A stretch of DNA of 64,000 bases from Mycolicibacterium grossiae (GCF_008329645.1 NZ_CP043474.1:4898001-4962000), one strand, 5' to 3'. Counted from the first letter of the stretch, positions 50,001 through 60,192 are shown. The notes: generated by a model not told the origin, from the sequence alone. Numbers and translations are program-made.

Positions 50001-50840
50001 ATGAACGGCTTCCTGCTGGTGCTCATCCTCCTCGTGGTCGTCCTCATCGGCGTGGCGGTCTACAGCACGAAGAAGGCCAGCGGCGCCCGGGAGGCCACCT
50101 CCTTGGCCGACGCCAAGGCCGACGCACGTCGCGTGATCGAGCGGCTCGGCGGGCAGGTGCTCAACCTCAGCGGCACCGACGACGCCTCCAAGCAGGCGAT
50201 GGCCGACGCGTCGGAGCGCTACACGGCGGCGGCGTCGCAGATCGACCAGGCGACCACCGCGCGGCAGGCGCTGCTCGCCAAGGAGAGTGCGATCGAGGGG
50301 CTGTACTATGTCCGCGCGGCGCGCACGGCGATGGGCATGGATCCCGGTCCGGAGCTCGAGTCGCTCGACGGCCAGCGCTCGGCGGGCACCGTCACCGAGG
50401 ATCGCCGCGTCGAGTTCGAGGGCCGGCAGATCGAGGCATCGCCGATGCCGTCGCAGCGCACCCCGAACTACTACCCCGGCGGTCGCGTCGCGGGTCGTCC
50501 GGTGCCCGCCGGCTGGTACTCCGAGCCGTGGTGGAAGCCGGCCCTGGTCGCCGGCGCGTGGGGTCTGGGCTCCGCGCTGCTCTTCTCGTCGCTGTTCAGC
50601 GGCATGGGCGGGGTCGGCTACGACGCGCAGGCCTTCGAGAACGGTTACGGCGACGGCTTCGACCAGGGCTTCGAGCAGGGCCAGCTCGACGGTGCCGGCC
50701 AGGACGCCGCCGGGTTCGACGGCGGCGGAGACGGTGGCGGCTGGGGTGGCGACGGTGGCGGCTGGGGCGGCGACGGCGGCGGCTGGGGCGGCGGGGACTT
50801 CGGCGGCGGCGACTTCGGTGGCGGGGACTTCGGGTTCTGA
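50001..50840 (+). CDS. membrane protein with coiled-coil region and Gly/Asp/Phe-rich repeats (DUF1542-like)
   Basis: 279 residues: N-terminal membrane anchor (about 3-22), a helical region with Ala/Gln-rich coiled coil to about 105, a second hydrophobic stretch near 185-205, and a C-terminal tail of GGDGGGWGG and GGGDFGG repeats. The repeats are likely to be flexible and can vary in copy number. Function unknown. ATG at 50001 is set by the anchor and the -10 box. Confidence 0.78.
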   Translation: MNGFLLVLILLVVVLIGVAVYSTKKASGAREATSLADAKADARRVIERLGGQVLNLSGTDDASKQAMADASERYTAAASQIDQATTARQALLAKESAIEGLYYVRAARTAMGMDPGPELESLDGQRSAGTVTEDRRVEFEGRQIEASPMPSQRTPNYYPGGRVAGRPVPAGWYSEPWWKPALVAGAWGLGSALLFSSLFSGMGGVGYDAQAFENGYGDGFDQGFEQGQLDGAGQDAAGFDGGGDGGGWGGDGGGWGGDGGGWGGGDFGGGDFGGGDFGF

Positions 50841-50864
50841 CCCCGGCTCGAACGTGATGCCCGA

Positions 50865-52556
50865 CTAGAACCGGCTCTCCAGGCGCGCGGACACGCCAGC
50901 CTCCTGCAGGTCGAGACGCTCGAGCATCACCCGGACGGCCTCGTCCTCGATGCGACCCTCGTCGCGCTCGGCGATCAGCGCGGCCCGCTGCGCGGCGAGC
51001 ACGTCGCGGTACAGCGACGAGAAGATCCGCGCCCGCTTCGTGGGAGCCTCCGGGTCGGGCATCTCGTCGACGTCCTCGGACTGCCGGGCGATCGCGGCGC
51101 GGATCTCGGCGACCAGCCGCGGGTCGAGCCCCTCCGGCGGATGCGCGCGGAACGCGTCGAGCACCTCGTCCGCGGCGGCGTGCACCACGCGTTCGGCCTT
51201 CAGTTCCTCCTCGCGGTCGGCGGCGTGGTCGTCGGAGAACCGCGACAGGTGCAGCCGGCGGATCAGCGCGGGTAGCGACCAGCCCTGGATCAGCAGCGTG
51301 CCGACGCTCGTGACGAAGGCGATCGCCTGGATCGTCGCGCGCTCCGGGAACGGCTCGCCGGTCACCGTGGTGGCCGGGATCGCCGCGGCGGCGGCCAGCG
51401 TCACCACGCCGCGCATGCCGGTCCACGACACCACGACGTTCTCCTGCCAGCTCAGTGAGCGGCGGTCGATGCGCGACGTCCACCGCCGGGGTGGGCGGGC
51501 ACGCCGCCGGGTGCCCAACGCGCCGCGGCCGCCGTGTTCGGGTACCGGCACGCTCAGCCGCTTCTCGACGTGGCTGGACAGCTTGCTGCGGCCGAACATC
51601 AGGAACACCGACAGCGGCCGGATCACCAGCACGATCAGCAGGACGACCGCCGACGCGACGGCGACCTCGCCGAGCGACTCGTGCGCCTCGCGCAGGTCCT
51701 CGAGGACGAACCGCAGGTGCAGGCCGATGTAGGCGAAGACGAAGGCCTCCAGCAGCACGTCGACCGAATTCCACACGTACCGCTCCTGCAGCCGGGTCTG
51801 ATATCCGGCGTCCAGCGTGCCGTTGCCGACGACGAACCCGGCCACGACGACGGCGAGCACCCCGGAGGCGTGCAACTCCTCGGCGGCGATGAACGCCGCG
51901 AACGGCACCACCAGCCCCTGCACGGTCTCCAGCCCGGGATTGGCGAGCCGCCGCCGGATCCACAGCGTCACGTAGCCCAGAACGGCACCGACCACGGGAC
52001 CCACGGTCGCGCTGTAGCCGAACAGCAGGAAGGGGTTCTCGATGAACGTGTGACCGCCGGCGACCTGCACCACGGCGATCGAGAAGAGGGTGAGCGCGGC
52101 CGCGTCGTTGATGAGGCTCTCACCGGTGAGGATCGCCATCACCCGCTTCGGCAGCCCGAGCTTGCGGCCGACGGCCACCGCGGTCACCGCATCGGGCGGC
52201 GCGACGATCGCGCCGAGCACCAGCGCGGTGCCGAACGTCAGCGGCACCACCACGAGCCACGACGAGATCGCCGCGACGGCGAACGCCGTGACCACCACCA
52301 GGCCGACGCCCAGGCCGAGGATGGGGCGGATGTTGCGCAGGAACGTCGGGAACGAGAAGTTCAGCGCCGCCGAGTACAGCAGCGGCGGCAGCACGACCGT
52401 CAGCAGGATGTGCGAGTCGAGTTCGGGCGCTTCGAAGCCCGGCAGGAACGACACTGCGCTGCCGATGACGACGATGACCAGCGCGGGTTCGAGGCCGCGC
52501 CGGTGGGCGACGGCCGTGACGACGATGGCGCCGACGACGACGAGGATGAGTTCCAC
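50865..52556 (-). CDS. CPA1-family sodium/proton antiporter
   Basis: 563 residues with 12-13 membrane segments and a cytoplasmic C-terminus of about 150 residues. The ion site is PPDAVTAVAVGRKLG and TGESLINDAAAL (the Asn-Asp pair). Should exchange sodium (or potassium) for protons. GTG at 52556. There is an Arg-rich insertion about residues 350-365. Absent from the equivalent M. tuberculosis interval. Confidence 0.88.
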   Translation of the reverse strand: MELILVVVGAIVVTAVAHRRGLEPALVIVVIGSAVSFLPGFEAPELDSHILLTVVLPPLLYSAALNFSFPTFLRNIRPILGLGVGLVVVTAFAVAAISSWLVVVPLTFGTALVLGAIVAPPDAVTAVAVGRKLGLPKRVMAILTGESLINDAAALTLFSIAVVQVAGGHTFIENPFLLFGYSATVGPVVGAVLGYVTLWIRRRLANPGLETVQGLVVPFAAFIAAEELHASGVLAVVVAGFVVGNGTLDAGYQTRLQERYVWNSVDVLLEAFVFAYIGLHLRFVLEDLREAHESLGEVAVASAVVLLIVLVIRPLSVFLMFGRSKLSSHVEKRLSVPVPEHGGRGALGTRRRARPPRRWTSRIDRRSLSWQENVVVSWTGMRGVVTLAAAAAIPATTVTGEPFPERATIQAIAFVTSVGTLLIQGWSLPALIRRLHLSRFSDDHAADREEELKAERVVHAAADEVLDAFRAHPPEGLDPRLVAEIRAAIARQSEDVDEMPDPEAPTKRARIFSSLYRDVLAAQRAALIAERDEGRIEDEAVRVMLERLDLQEAGVSARLESRF

Positions 52557-52604
52557 CCGTCGATCATCCCGGGTCGCGGCGATCCTCTCGCGCCGAGCGG
52601 GGCC

Positions 52605-53399
52605 TCAGACCTGACAGGTGGGGCACCAGAACAGGTTGCGCCCCTCCATCACCTCGGTGCGGATGGTGTCCCCGCAGATCCGGCACGCGTCGCCCGCGCG
52701 ACGGTAGACGTACGTGCGGGGGCGGCCCTGGCGGTACGACGCGGGCCCCTTGTCGTCCTCCCGGCGGATCGTGATGATCTTGCCGCGGCTCACGCCGACC
52801 TTCATCAGCGCGACGAGGTCGTCCCACGCCTCGTCGAACTCGTCGTGGGCGATGCTGGTGCCCGGCCGGTGCGGTTCGATGTGGTGCCGGTAGAGCAACT
52901 CGTTGCGGTACACGTTGCCGACGCCGGCGATCACCGACTGGTCCATCAGCAGCGCGCCGATGGGCCTGCGCGACTTGGCGATCCGGTCCCACGCTTTCTC
53001 GGTGTCGGGGTTGCGGCGCAGCGGGTCCGGGCCGAGCCGGGCGAGGATCTCGTCGACCTCGGCCCGGTGCAGCACCTCGCACGCGGTCGGGCCGCGCAGG
53101 TCGGTGCCGTACTCCTCGCCCTCCATCCGCATCCGCACCTGACCGACCGGTGCGGACATCGGCATCCGGCTTTCGTTGAACTTGCCGTACAGGCCGAGGT
53201 GCACGTGGACGATGAGGCCGCCCGCGTAGTCGTGGAACAGGTGCTTGCCCCACGCGCTCGCACGGCGCAGCACGCGGCCGTCGACGGCGGCGGCGCCCTC
53301 GGCGAACCGCCCCTGCGGGCTGCTCACCCGTACGGGAGCGCCGGCGTACCGCTTCTGGTGCAACCGGGCGAGCCGGTGCAGGGTGTGGCCTTCGGGCAC
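52605..53399 (-). CDS. nei2: Fpg/Nei-family DNA glycosylase
   Basis: 264 residues: catalytic Pro2-Glu3 at the N-terminus (PEGHTLHRLA), the H2TH helix region (MDQSVIAGVGNVYRNELL) and a C-terminal zinc finger with Cys239, Cys242, Cys259, Cys262. Removes oxidised bases and nicks the strand. Corresponds to Rv2464c. GTG at 53399 starts 3 bp after the rpiB stop. Confidence 0.93.
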   Translation of the reverse strand: MPEGHTLHRLARLHQKRYAGAPVRVSSPQGRFAEGAAAVDGRVLRRASAWGKHLFHDYAGGLIVHVHLGLYGKFNESRMPMSAPVGQVRMRMEGEEYGTDLRGPTACEVLHRAEVDEILARLGPDPLRRNPDTEKAWDRIAKSRRPIGALLMDQSVIAGVGNVYRNELLYRHHIEPHRPGTSIAHDEFDEAWDDLVALMKVGVSRGKIITIRREDDKGPASYRQGRPRTYVYRRAGDACRICGDTIRTEVMEGRNLFWCPTCQV

Positions 53400-53402
53400 G
53401 GA

Positions 53403-53891
53403 CTAGGCCGGCGCGCCGGGAACGGGCGGGGCGACGTGCGTCGACTCGTACTCGGCGAGGATGTCGATGCGACGCTGGTGGCGCGGCTCCTCCGACCACG
53501 GCGTCGTGAGGAACGCGTCGACGATCGCGATCGCCTCCTCCAGGGTGTGCATGCGGCCGCCGATGCCGATTAGCTGCGCGTTGTTGTGTTGCCGTGCCAG
53601 CTGGGCGGTTTCGACGCTCCAGGCCAGCGCGCAGCGGGCGCCGGGCACCTTGTTGGCCGCGATCTGTTCGCCGTTGCCGGAGCCGCCGAGCACGATGCCG
53701 AGGCTGCCCGGATCGGCGACCGTCTTCTCCGCCGCGGCGATGCAGAACGCCGGGTAGTCGTCCTGGGCGTCGTAGGCGAAGGCGCCGCAGTCGACGGGCT
53801 CGTGGCCGCCCTGGCGCAGGTGGTCGACGATGGCCTGCTTGAGTTCGAATCCGGCGTGGTCGGCACCGAGATAGACGCGCATGGCCGCCAT
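53403..53891 (-). CDS. rpiB: ribose-5-phosphate isomerase B
   Basis: 162 residues, the same length as M. tuberculosis RpiB (Rv2465c). RVYLGADHAGFELKQ and IVLGGSGNGEQIAANK are the signature segments; the C-terminus APPVPGAPA is shared with the M. tuberculosis protein. It interconverts ribose-5-P and ribulose-5-P. ATG at 53891 (MAAMRVYL) is chosen from this length; ATG at 53882 is possible. Confidence 0.95.
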   Translation of the reverse strand: MAAMRVYLGADHAGFELKQAIVDHLRQGGHEPVDCGAFAYDAQDDYPAFCIAAAEKTVADPGSLGIVLGGSGNGEQIAANKVPGARCALAWSVETAQLARQHNNAQLIGIGGRMHTLEEAIAIVDAFLTTPWSEEPRHQRRIDILAEYESTHVAPPVPGAPA

Positions 53892-53917
53892 TGTGACAGA
53901 GCGCGGCCGATGCCCGG

Positions 53918-54871
53918 TCAGCCGACGGTGATGGCGTCGAGACGCTGCTTGATGAAGTCCGACGACGTGACGGGTTCCAGCCCGTCGATACTGCCCACCG
54001 GGGGTGCCAGCGGTCGGATCACGGCGTCGTGGTTGGCCTCGTAGAAGTAGATCAGCGAGACCAGGTCCTCCTCGGGCGCCTCGGGCTGCGGCGGCAGTAC
54101 GCGGTGACGGCCCGACGGCCACCGCCGCCCACTCCAGTACTCGAGCAAGTCGCCGATGTTGACCGTGAGCGCAGCGGGGTCGTACGGCGCGTCCTCCCAA
54201 CCGGTGGCCTCGGAGTAGACCTGCAGTCCCCCGGCGCCCGGCTCGCGGTCCAGCACGGTGACGGTGCCGAAGTCGGTGTGCGGGCCGATGCGGAACTGAC
54301 CCGGCTCGGGCTCGCCGATGACGCTGACGGGCGGGTAGTGGTTGATGTTCATCGTCCACGTCGGACGGCTCGCCAGCGTCGCCCACGGATCGTCGGGCAG
54401 TCCGAGCGCATGGGCGAACAGCGCCAGCAGGTCGTCGGACACCCGGCGCATCGCCGCGGTGTAGCGGGTGACGAGGTCGCGCAGTTCGGGTACCTCGGCC
54501 GGCCACACGTTGGGGGCGAACCAGATCCGGTCGACCTCCGGATCGCCCGTGGCGGTCTCCGCGCCCAGGCTGAAACTCTCCTTGAGGTCCGGCGGCGTCT
54601 CCGTGCCCTCGGCGTAGCCGTTGGCCTCGGCGCCGGGACCGAGCCAGCCGTGCCCGCCGACCGGCACGCCGTAACCCCGTTTGACCGCCTCGGGTTGGGC
54701 GAAGAACGCCCGGCTGGCGGCGCGGACGTCGGCGGCCAGAGCCGGGTCGACGCCGTGGCCGGTGACCAGGATGAAGCCGGCCCGCTGCAGGCCGGCGTCC
54801 ACCTCCGCTGCGACCGCGTCGGCCTCGGATCCGCCTGCGCGCCAACGGGACAGGTCGATCGTCGCGATCAC
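53918..54871 (-). CDS. isopenicillin-N-synthase-like Fe(II)/2OG oxygenase
   Basis: 317 residues: N-terminal DIOX_N region (IDLSRWRAGGSEADA) and the 2OG-Fe(II) core. Iron ligands are His198 and Asp200 (PHTDFG) and His256 (SGRHRVLPP). The Arg of the usual RxS motif is replaced (Leu270-Val-Ser), so cosubstrate binding may differ. Begins 38 bp after a cytosine-deaminase-like gene in one operon with a permease. GTG at 54871 follows GAGGTGG; an earlier GTG at 54898 is possible. The substrate may be a pyrimidine or related base (inference). Confidence 0.82.
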   Translation of the reverse strand: MIATIDLSRWRAGGSEADAVAAEVDAGLQRAGFILVTGHGVDPALAADVRAASRAFFAQPEAVKRGYGVPVGGHGWLGPGAEANGYAEGTETPPDLKESFSLGAETATGDPEVDRIWFAPNVWPAEVPELRDLVTRYTAAMRRVSDDLLALFAHALGLPDDPWATLASRPTWTMNINHYPPVSVIGEPEPGQFRIGPHTDFGTVTVLDREPGAGGLQVYSEATGWEDAPYDPAALTVNIGDLLEYWSGRRWPSGRHRVLPPQPEAPEEDLVSLIYFYEANHDAVIRPLAPPVGSIDGLEPVTSSDFIKQRLDAITVG

Positions 54872-54908
54872 GCCGCCCACCTCGTCATCCCGGTCCACTC
54901 CCTCGTGC

Positions 54909-55349
54909 TCATTCTCCGATGTCCTCCGCCCACAGCTCGGGGCGCTCCTCGATGAAGTCGGTCATCATCGACACGCAGCGCTGGTCCTCGAGCACGGTCA
55001 CCGACACGCCGTGCTCGGCGAGCCAGTCGTGACCGCCGTGGAAGGTCGTGGCCTCGCCGATCACCAGCGCGCCGATGTTGAACTGCCGCACCAGGCCGCT
55101 GCAGTACCAGCACGGCGACAGCGTCGTGACCATCACCGTCGACCGGTAGTGGCGTTGCCGTCCGGCGTTGCGGAAGGCATCGGTCTCGGCGTGCACCGAC
55201 GGGTCGTCGGACTGCACGCGGCGGTTGTGCCCGCGGCCCAGCAGTGTGCCGTCGGCGGCGAACAGCGCGGCGCCGATCGGAATGCCGCCCTCCGACAGCC
55301 CCTTCCGCGCCTCCTCGACCGCCACGTCGAGCATCTCCTCGGGTGTCAC
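54909..55349 (-). CDS. cytosine/nucleoside deaminase family enzyme
   Basis: 146-residue CDA-fold deaminase. The zinc site is His53 and Glu55 (VHAETDAF) with Cys80 and Cys83 (SPCWYCSG). It resembles fungal-type cytosine deaminase more than tRNA adenosine deaminase. GTG at 55349 overlaps the permease stop by 4 bp, so uptake and deamination are coupled. Confidence 0.83.
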   Translation of the reverse strand: MTPEEMLDVAVEEARKGLSEGGIPIGAALFAADGTLLGRGHNRRVQSDDPSVHAETDAFRNAGRQRHYRSTVMVTTLSPCWYCSGLVRQFNIGALVIGEATTFHGGHDWLAEHGVSVTVLEDQRCVSMMTDFIEERPELWAEDIGE

Positions 55350-56737
55350 GCGCGCTCCGTGGCGATCTTCGACCGGCACAGCAGCAGGTACAGCCCACCC
55401 GCGAGCAGGAAGCCGACGAAGAACGTGACGTCACCGAGCTGCGGCAGGCCCTTGGCCACTACGCCGACGAGCTTCTCCTGATTGGCGAATAGCAGCACCG
55501 ACGCGACGAGTCCGATCACGAAGGCCGCCAACCCGTTCCAGTTGGCGTAGCTGCGGTCGTAGAGGAAGCCGGCGATTACCTGGCCCCGCCGCAGGTACTG
55601 GTCGGCGAACACGACGCCCAGCCACGGTCCCACCCAGTAGGCGATGATCAGCAGGAACGCCTCGTAGCTGTGCGCGGCGTCGGGCAGCGCCCACCACGCG
55701 ACGAGGAACCCGGCGATCCCGAAGAACACCGTCACCAGGGCACGTGCGACGTGCGGCGGCAGCTTGATGCCAATCGTCACGAACGCCATGGCGCCGGAGT
55801 ACACGTTGATGGCGTTGGCCGCGATGGCGCCGACCGCGATCGCCAGCAGCGTCGCCTTGGCCAACGGGGACGCCAGTTCCGCGGTGAACGACCCGGTCGG
55901 GTCGGCGAGGCTCGCCTCCCCCGTCGTCACCGAGGCCGCGCCGACCACCTCGAGCACGACGCAGGCGGTGAACAGCCCTGCGGCGGCGAAGAACCCGGTC
56001 CGCGGCCGCGACACCGTCGACGGGAGGTAACGGGTGAAGTCCGCGGCGTACGGCGTCCAGCCCGCGGCGTAGCCGAAGGACGTCCCGACCGTCAGCAGGA
56101 AACCGCCCATGCCGCCCACACCGCCGGCGGCGACTACGTCGTTGCCCAGGTCGGCGTGGCTGAAGATCGCCACCGAGGTGATGACGAAGATGACGGCGAG
56201 CACCGGGAAGGAGAACCGCTCGAACGCCTGCACCAGGTTGTGACCGAAGAACGCCAGCGCGGTCTGCAGCAGCACGATGACGATCAGGCCGACCAGCGGG
56301 CCGAAGCCGAACAGCGTCGACAACGCGAACGCGCCGCTGACGCTGTTGGTCGCGAACCACCCCACCCCTGCGGTGATCGACATGAGCACGGCGGGAACGG
56401 CATTGCCGCGGAAGCCGAACGGCAACCGGCCGAGCACCATCTGCGGCACGCCGTGCAGCGGCCCACGCGCGGACAGGACGTAGTGTGCGAGCGCCCCGAG
56501 CCCGGTGCCGACGACGATGCCGGCGACGGCCTGCCAGAAGGTCATCCCGAAGGCGAGCACCGACAGCATGCCGACGAAGATCGTCGCGAACTCCAGGTTC
56601 GGCGAGGTCCACGTCCAGAACAGCTGGTGCGGGGAGCCGTGCCGGTCGGCGTCGGCGATGTACTCGTTGCCCCCCGGTTCGACCGCGACGATCCGGTCGC
56701 GGTACGAGCCGTCGGTGGTCGGTTCGGCGACTGTCAT
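55346..56737 (-). CDS. NCS1-family cytosine/purine permease
   Basis: 463-residue transporter with about 12 membrane segments, of the CodB branch of NCS1. WTWTSPNLEFATIFVGMLS starts segment 1 and GWTPYAADFTRYLPS lies in the conserved loop. Imports cytosine or a related base with a cation. ATG at 56737 is chosen over one five codons upstream. First gene of permease-deaminase-oxygenase. Confidence 0.87.
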   Translation of the reverse strand: MTVAEPTTDGSYRDRIVAVEPGGNEYIADADRHGSPHQLFWTWTSPNLEFATIFVGMLSVLAFGMTFWQAVAGIVVGTGLGALAHYVLSARGPLHGVPQMVLGRLPFGFRGNAVPAVLMSITAGVGWFATNSVSGAFALSTLFGFGPLVGLIVIVLLQTALAFFGHNLVQAFERFSFPVLAVIFVITSVAIFSHADLGNDVVAAGGVGGMGGFLLTVGTSFGYAAGWTPYAADFTRYLPSTVSRPRTGFFAAAGLFTACVVLEVVGAASVTTGEASLADPTGSFTAELASPLAKATLLAIAVGAIAANAINVYSGAMAFVTIGIKLPPHVARALVTVFFGIAGFLVAWWALPDAAHSYEAFLLIIAYWVGPWLGVVFADQYLRRGQVIAGFLYDRSYANWNGLAAFVIGLVASVLLFANQEKLVGVVAKGLPQLGDVTFFVGFLLAGGLYLLLCRSKIATERA

Positions 56738-56785
56738 TCGCCTACCGTTCACCGAGATGACCCGGCCCGCAACCGGAGCGGGCGC

Positions 56786-57394
56786 TCAGTCGAACTCGGG
56801 CGACTCCGTGCGGCTGCGCTTGAGCTCCCAGAAGTGCGGATAGGAGGCGAAGGTCACCGACGCGTCCCACAGCTTGCCGGCCTCCTCGCCGCGCGGGATG
56901 CGCGACAGCACCGGACCGAAGAACGCGACGCCGTTGACGTGGATGGTGGGTGTGCCGACGTCGGGGCCGACGGCGTCCATGCCTTCGTGGTGGCTCTTGC
57001 GCAACGCCTCGTCGTGGGCGTCGGAGTCGGCCGCCTTCGCCAGGTCGGCGGGCAGGCCCAGCTCGTCGAGTGACCCGGCGATGACGTCGGCGAAGTCCTT
57101 GTTTCCCTCGTTGTGGATGCGGGTGCCCATCGCGGTGTACAGCGGACGGAGGATCTCCTGGCCGTGGGCCTGTTCGGCGGCGATCGCCACCCGCACCGGT
57201 CCCCACGCCTTCTTCATCATCTCGCGGTATTCCTCGGGGAGGTCGCGTCCCTCGTTGAGCACCGCGAGGCTCATCACGTGGAAGTCGATCTCGATGTCGC
57301 GCACCTTCTCGACCTCGAGCACCCAGCGCGAGGTGATCCACGCCCACGGGCAGAGCGGGTCGAACCAGAAACCTGCGACGTCCTTCTGAGCCAT
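56786..57394 (-). CDS. DsbA-like mycothiol-dependent reductase (Rv2466c family)
   Basis: 202 residues of the DsbA/thioredoxin fold. FDPLCPWAW contains Cys15, but the position of the resolving cysteine of M. tuberculosis Rv2466c (CPWC) is Ala18, so this is a single-cysteine active site. [18 protein letters not shown] supplies the cis-Pro loop. Rv2466c reduces mycothiol-linked substrates and activates nitro drugs. ATG at 57394 has GAGAGGAACGC upstream. Divergent from pepN. Confidence 0.92.
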   Translation of the reverse strand: MAQKDVAGFWFDPLCPWAWITSRWVLEVEKVRDIEIDFHVMSLAVLNEGRDLPEEYREMMKKAWGPVRVAIAAEQAHGQEILRPLYTAMGTRIHNEGNKDFADVIAGSLDELGLPADLAKAADSDAHDEALRKSHHEGMDAVGPDVGTPTIHVNGVAFFGPVLSRIPRGEEAGKLWDASVTFASYPHFWELKRSRTESPEFD

Positions 57395-57484
57395 GGGTGC
57401 GTTCCTCTCGGGGTGGGACGGGATCGACGGCAGAGTTGCGTTCAGCACAACCATGCACGACCTCCGGGTGTTCCCGCTGCGGTC

Positions 57485-57490
57485 TAGTGT
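57485..57490 (+). promoter_or_regulatory. -10 box of pepN (leaderless)
   Basis: TAGTGT fits TANNNT and ends 8 bases before GTG 57499, so the transcript probably starts on the start codon. Confidence 0.55.
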
Positions 57491-57498
57491 TGGACGGC

Positions 57499-60075
57499 GT
57501 GGCACTTCCCAACTTGACCCGCGACCAGGCCGCCGAGCGCGCCGCCCTCGTCACCGTCGACGACTACCGCATCGTCCTCGACCTGACCGACGGGAACGGC
57601 GCCCCCGGTGAGCGCACCTTCCGGTCCACGACGACCGTGGAGTTCAGTGCGTTGGCGGGCGCGGACACCGTCATCGACATCGCCGCCGACGCCATCCGCG
57701 GCGCGACGCTCAACGGCGTGGAGATCGACGTCTCCGGCTACGACGAGTCGACCGGCATCCCGCTGGTGGGGCTGGCCGAGCGCAACACCGTGGTCGTCGA
57801 CGCCGACTGCCTCTACTCCAACACCGGCGAGGGGCTGCACCGCTTCGTCGACCCCGTCGACGACGAGGTCTACCTGTACTCGCAGTTCGAGACGGCCGAC
57901 GCCAAGCGGATGTTCGCCTGCTTCGACCAGCCCGACCTGAAGGCCACCTTCGACGTCACGGTCACCGCACCCGCCCACTGGCAGGTGGTGTCCAACGGCG
58001 CCACGGTCTCCGCCGAGAACGGCGTGCACGTCTTCGCCACCACGCCGAGGATGAGCACCTACCTGGTGGCGCTGATCGCGGGGCCCTACGCCCGCTGGGA
58101 CGACGTCTACGCCGACGAGCACGGCGAGATCCCGCTCGGCATCTTCTGCCGGGCCTCGCTGGCGGAGTTCATGGACGCCGAGCGACTCTTCACCGAGACC
58201 AAGCAGGGGTTCGGCTTCTACCACCGCAACTTCGGCGTGCCGTACGCCTTCGGCAAGTACGACCAGCTGTTCGTGCCGGAGTTCAACGCGGGCGCGATGG
58301 AGAACGCGGGCGCGGTGACGTTCCTCGAGGACTACGTCTTCCGGTCCAAGGTGACCCGCTACAGCTACGAGCGGCGCGCCGAGACCGTCCTGCACGAGAT
58401 GGCGCACATGTGGTTCGGCGACCTCGTCACCATGCAGTGGTGGGACGACCTGTGGCTCAACGAGTCGTTCGCCACCTTCGCCTCGGTGCTGTGCCAGGCC
58501 GAGGCCACCGAGTACACCCAGGCCTGGACGACGTTCGCGAACGTGGAGAAGTCCTGGGCCTATCGGCAGGACCAGCTGCCCTCCACCCACCCCGTCGCCG
58601 CCGACATCCCCGACCTGGCCGCCGTGGAGGTCAACTTCGACGGCATCACCTACGCCAAGGGCGCCAGCGTCCTCAAGCAGCTGGTCGCCTACGTCGGCCT
58701 GGAGTCGTTCCTGGCCGGGCTGCGCGACTACTTCCGCGACCACGCCTTCGGCAACGCGACGTTCGGCGACCTGCTCGGCGCGCTGGAGAAGTCGTCGGGC
58801 CGCGACCTGTCTGGCTGGGGACGGCAGTGGCTCAAGACCACCGGGCTGAACACGCTGCGCGCCGACTTCGACGTCGACGGTGACGGCGCCTTCACCCGCT
58901 TCACCATCGAGCAGTCCGGCGCCGCGCCGGGTGCCGGCGAGACCCGCGTGCACCGGCTCGCGGTGGGCATCTACGACGACGACCCGACGACCGGCAAGCT
59001 GGTCCGCGTGCACCGCGAGGAACTCGACGTCGAGGGCGACACCACCGACGTGCCTGCGCTGCAGGGTGTTTCACGCGGCAAGCTCATCCTGGTCAACGAC
59101 GACGACCTGACCTACTGCTCGCTGCGCCTGGATCCCGACTCGCTGCGGACCGTGCTCAGCCGGATCGCCGACATCGACGAGCCGCTCCCCCGCACCCTGG
59201 CCTGGTCGGCGGCCTGGGAGATGACGCGCGAGGCCGAGCTGCCCGCCCGTGACTTCGTCGCACTGGTGATGAGCGGCCTGCACGCCGAGTCGGAGGTCGG
59301 CGTCGCGCAGCGGCTGCTGCTGCAGGCACAGACCGCCCTCGGCTCGTACGCCGATCCGACGTGGGCCGCGGAGAACGGCTGGCCCGCGTTCGGCGACACG
59401 CTGCTCGACCTGGCGCGCGAGGCGACGCCGGGATCGGATCACCAGCTGGCGTTCGTCAACGCGCTGTGCAGCTCGGTGCTGGCACCCAACCACGTCGCCG
59501 TGCTGTCGACGCTGCTCGACAACGAGCCGGCCGAGGTCAACCTCACCGGCCTGGTCGTCGACACCGACCTGCGCTGGCGCATCGTCACCGCGCTGGCCCG
59601 CGCCGGCGTCGTCGACGCCGACGGGACCGCGACGCCGTTCATCGACGCCGAGGCGGAGCGCGACCGGACCGCCGCCGGCCGGCGCAACGCCGCCGCCGCC
59701 GCGGCGGCCCGGCCCCGGGCCGACGTGAAGGCGGGCGTCTGGGAGCAGGTGATCGAGGACGACACCATCGCCAACATCACCACCCGCGCCATCGTCACCG
59801 GCTTCGTGCAGCCCGGCCAGGCCGACCTGCTGGCCCCGTTCGGCGAGAAGTACTTCGCCTCGATCTCCGGTGTCTGGCAGCGGCGGTCCTCGGAGGTCGC
59901 GCAGACCGTGGTGATCGGGCTGTACCCGTCCTGGGACATCAGCCAGGCCGGGCTCGACGCCGCCGACCGCTTCCTCGCCGACGGCGACGTGCCGCCCGCA
60001 CTGCGCCGGCTGGTGATCGAGGGCCGCGCCGGTGTGGAACGGGCGCTGCGCGCCCGCCGGTTCGACGCCTCCTGA
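57499..60075 (+). CDS. pepN: aminopeptidase N (M1 metallopeptidase)
   Basis: 858 residues, close to Rv2467 (861). GAMEN substrate motif (in [11 protein letters not shown]) and zinc motif [12 protein letters not shown]...NE with the downstream Glu in LWLNES. Removes N-terminal residues from peptides. GTG at 57499. Divergent from the Rv2466c-like gene by 104 bp. Confidence 0.96.
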   Translation: MALPNLTRDQAAERAALVTVDDYRIVLDLTDGNGAPGERTFRSTTTVEFSALAGADTVIDIAADAIRGATLNGVEIDVSGYDESTGIPLVGLAERNTVVVDADCLYSNTGEGLHRFVDPVDDEVYLYSQFETADAKRMFACFDQPDLKATFDVTVTAPAHWQVVSNGATVSAENGVHVFATTPRMSTYLVALIAGPYARWDDVYADEHGEIPLGIFCRASLAEFMDAERLFTETKQGFGFYHRNFGVPYAFGKYDQLFVPEFNAGAMENAGAVTFLEDYVFRSKVTRYSYERRAETVLHEMAHMWFGDLVTMQWWDDLWLNESFATFASVLCQAEATEYTQAWTTFANVEKSWAYRQDQLPSTHPVAADIPDLAAVEVNFDGITYAKGASVLKQLVAYVGLESFLAGLRDYFRDHAFGNATFGDLLGALEKSSGRDLSGWGRQWLKTTGLNTLRADFDVDGDGAFTRFTIEQSGAAPGAGETRVHRLAVGIYDDDPTTGKLVRVHREELDVEGDTTDVPALQGVSRGKLILVNDDDLTYCSLRLDPDSLRTVLSRIADIDEPLPRTLAWSAAWEMTREAELPARDFVALVMSGLHAESEVGVAQRLLLQAQTALGSYADPTWAAENGWPAFGDTLLDLAREATPGSDHQLAFVNALCSSVLAPNHVAVLSTLLDNEPAEVNLTGLVVDTDLRWRIVTALARAGVVDADGTATPFIDAEAERDRTAAGRRNAAAAAAARPRADVKAGVWEQVIEDDTIANITTRAIVTGFVQPGQADLLAPFGEKYFASISGVWQRRSSEVAQTVVIGLYPSWDISQAGLDAADRFLADGDVPPALRRLVIEGRAGVERALRARRFDAS

Positions 60076-60100
60076 TCTCCGGCGCACCCGTCGACCGTCG

Positions 60101-60159
60101 CCGAACTAGAGCGTCACGTCGCCCCAGCGGTCCGCTGACGACGTGACGCTCTGGTTCGG
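60101..60159. terminator. 21 bp hairpin after pepN
   Basis: CCGAACTAGAGCGTCACGTCG (60101-60121; 20 of 21 bases pair) with its near-exact complement (60139-60159), loop 17 bases. Starts 25 bp after the pepN stop. No T-run. Confidence 0.75.
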
Positions 60160-60192
60160 CGCGGGAGACCGGGGATCGCGGCGATCGGCACC

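Noticed and set aside
50700-50835. repeat block that could be a CRISPR-like array
   Set aside because: The repeats are short, contiguous and in frame, encoding Gly/Asp/Trp/Phe repeats of a membrane protein.
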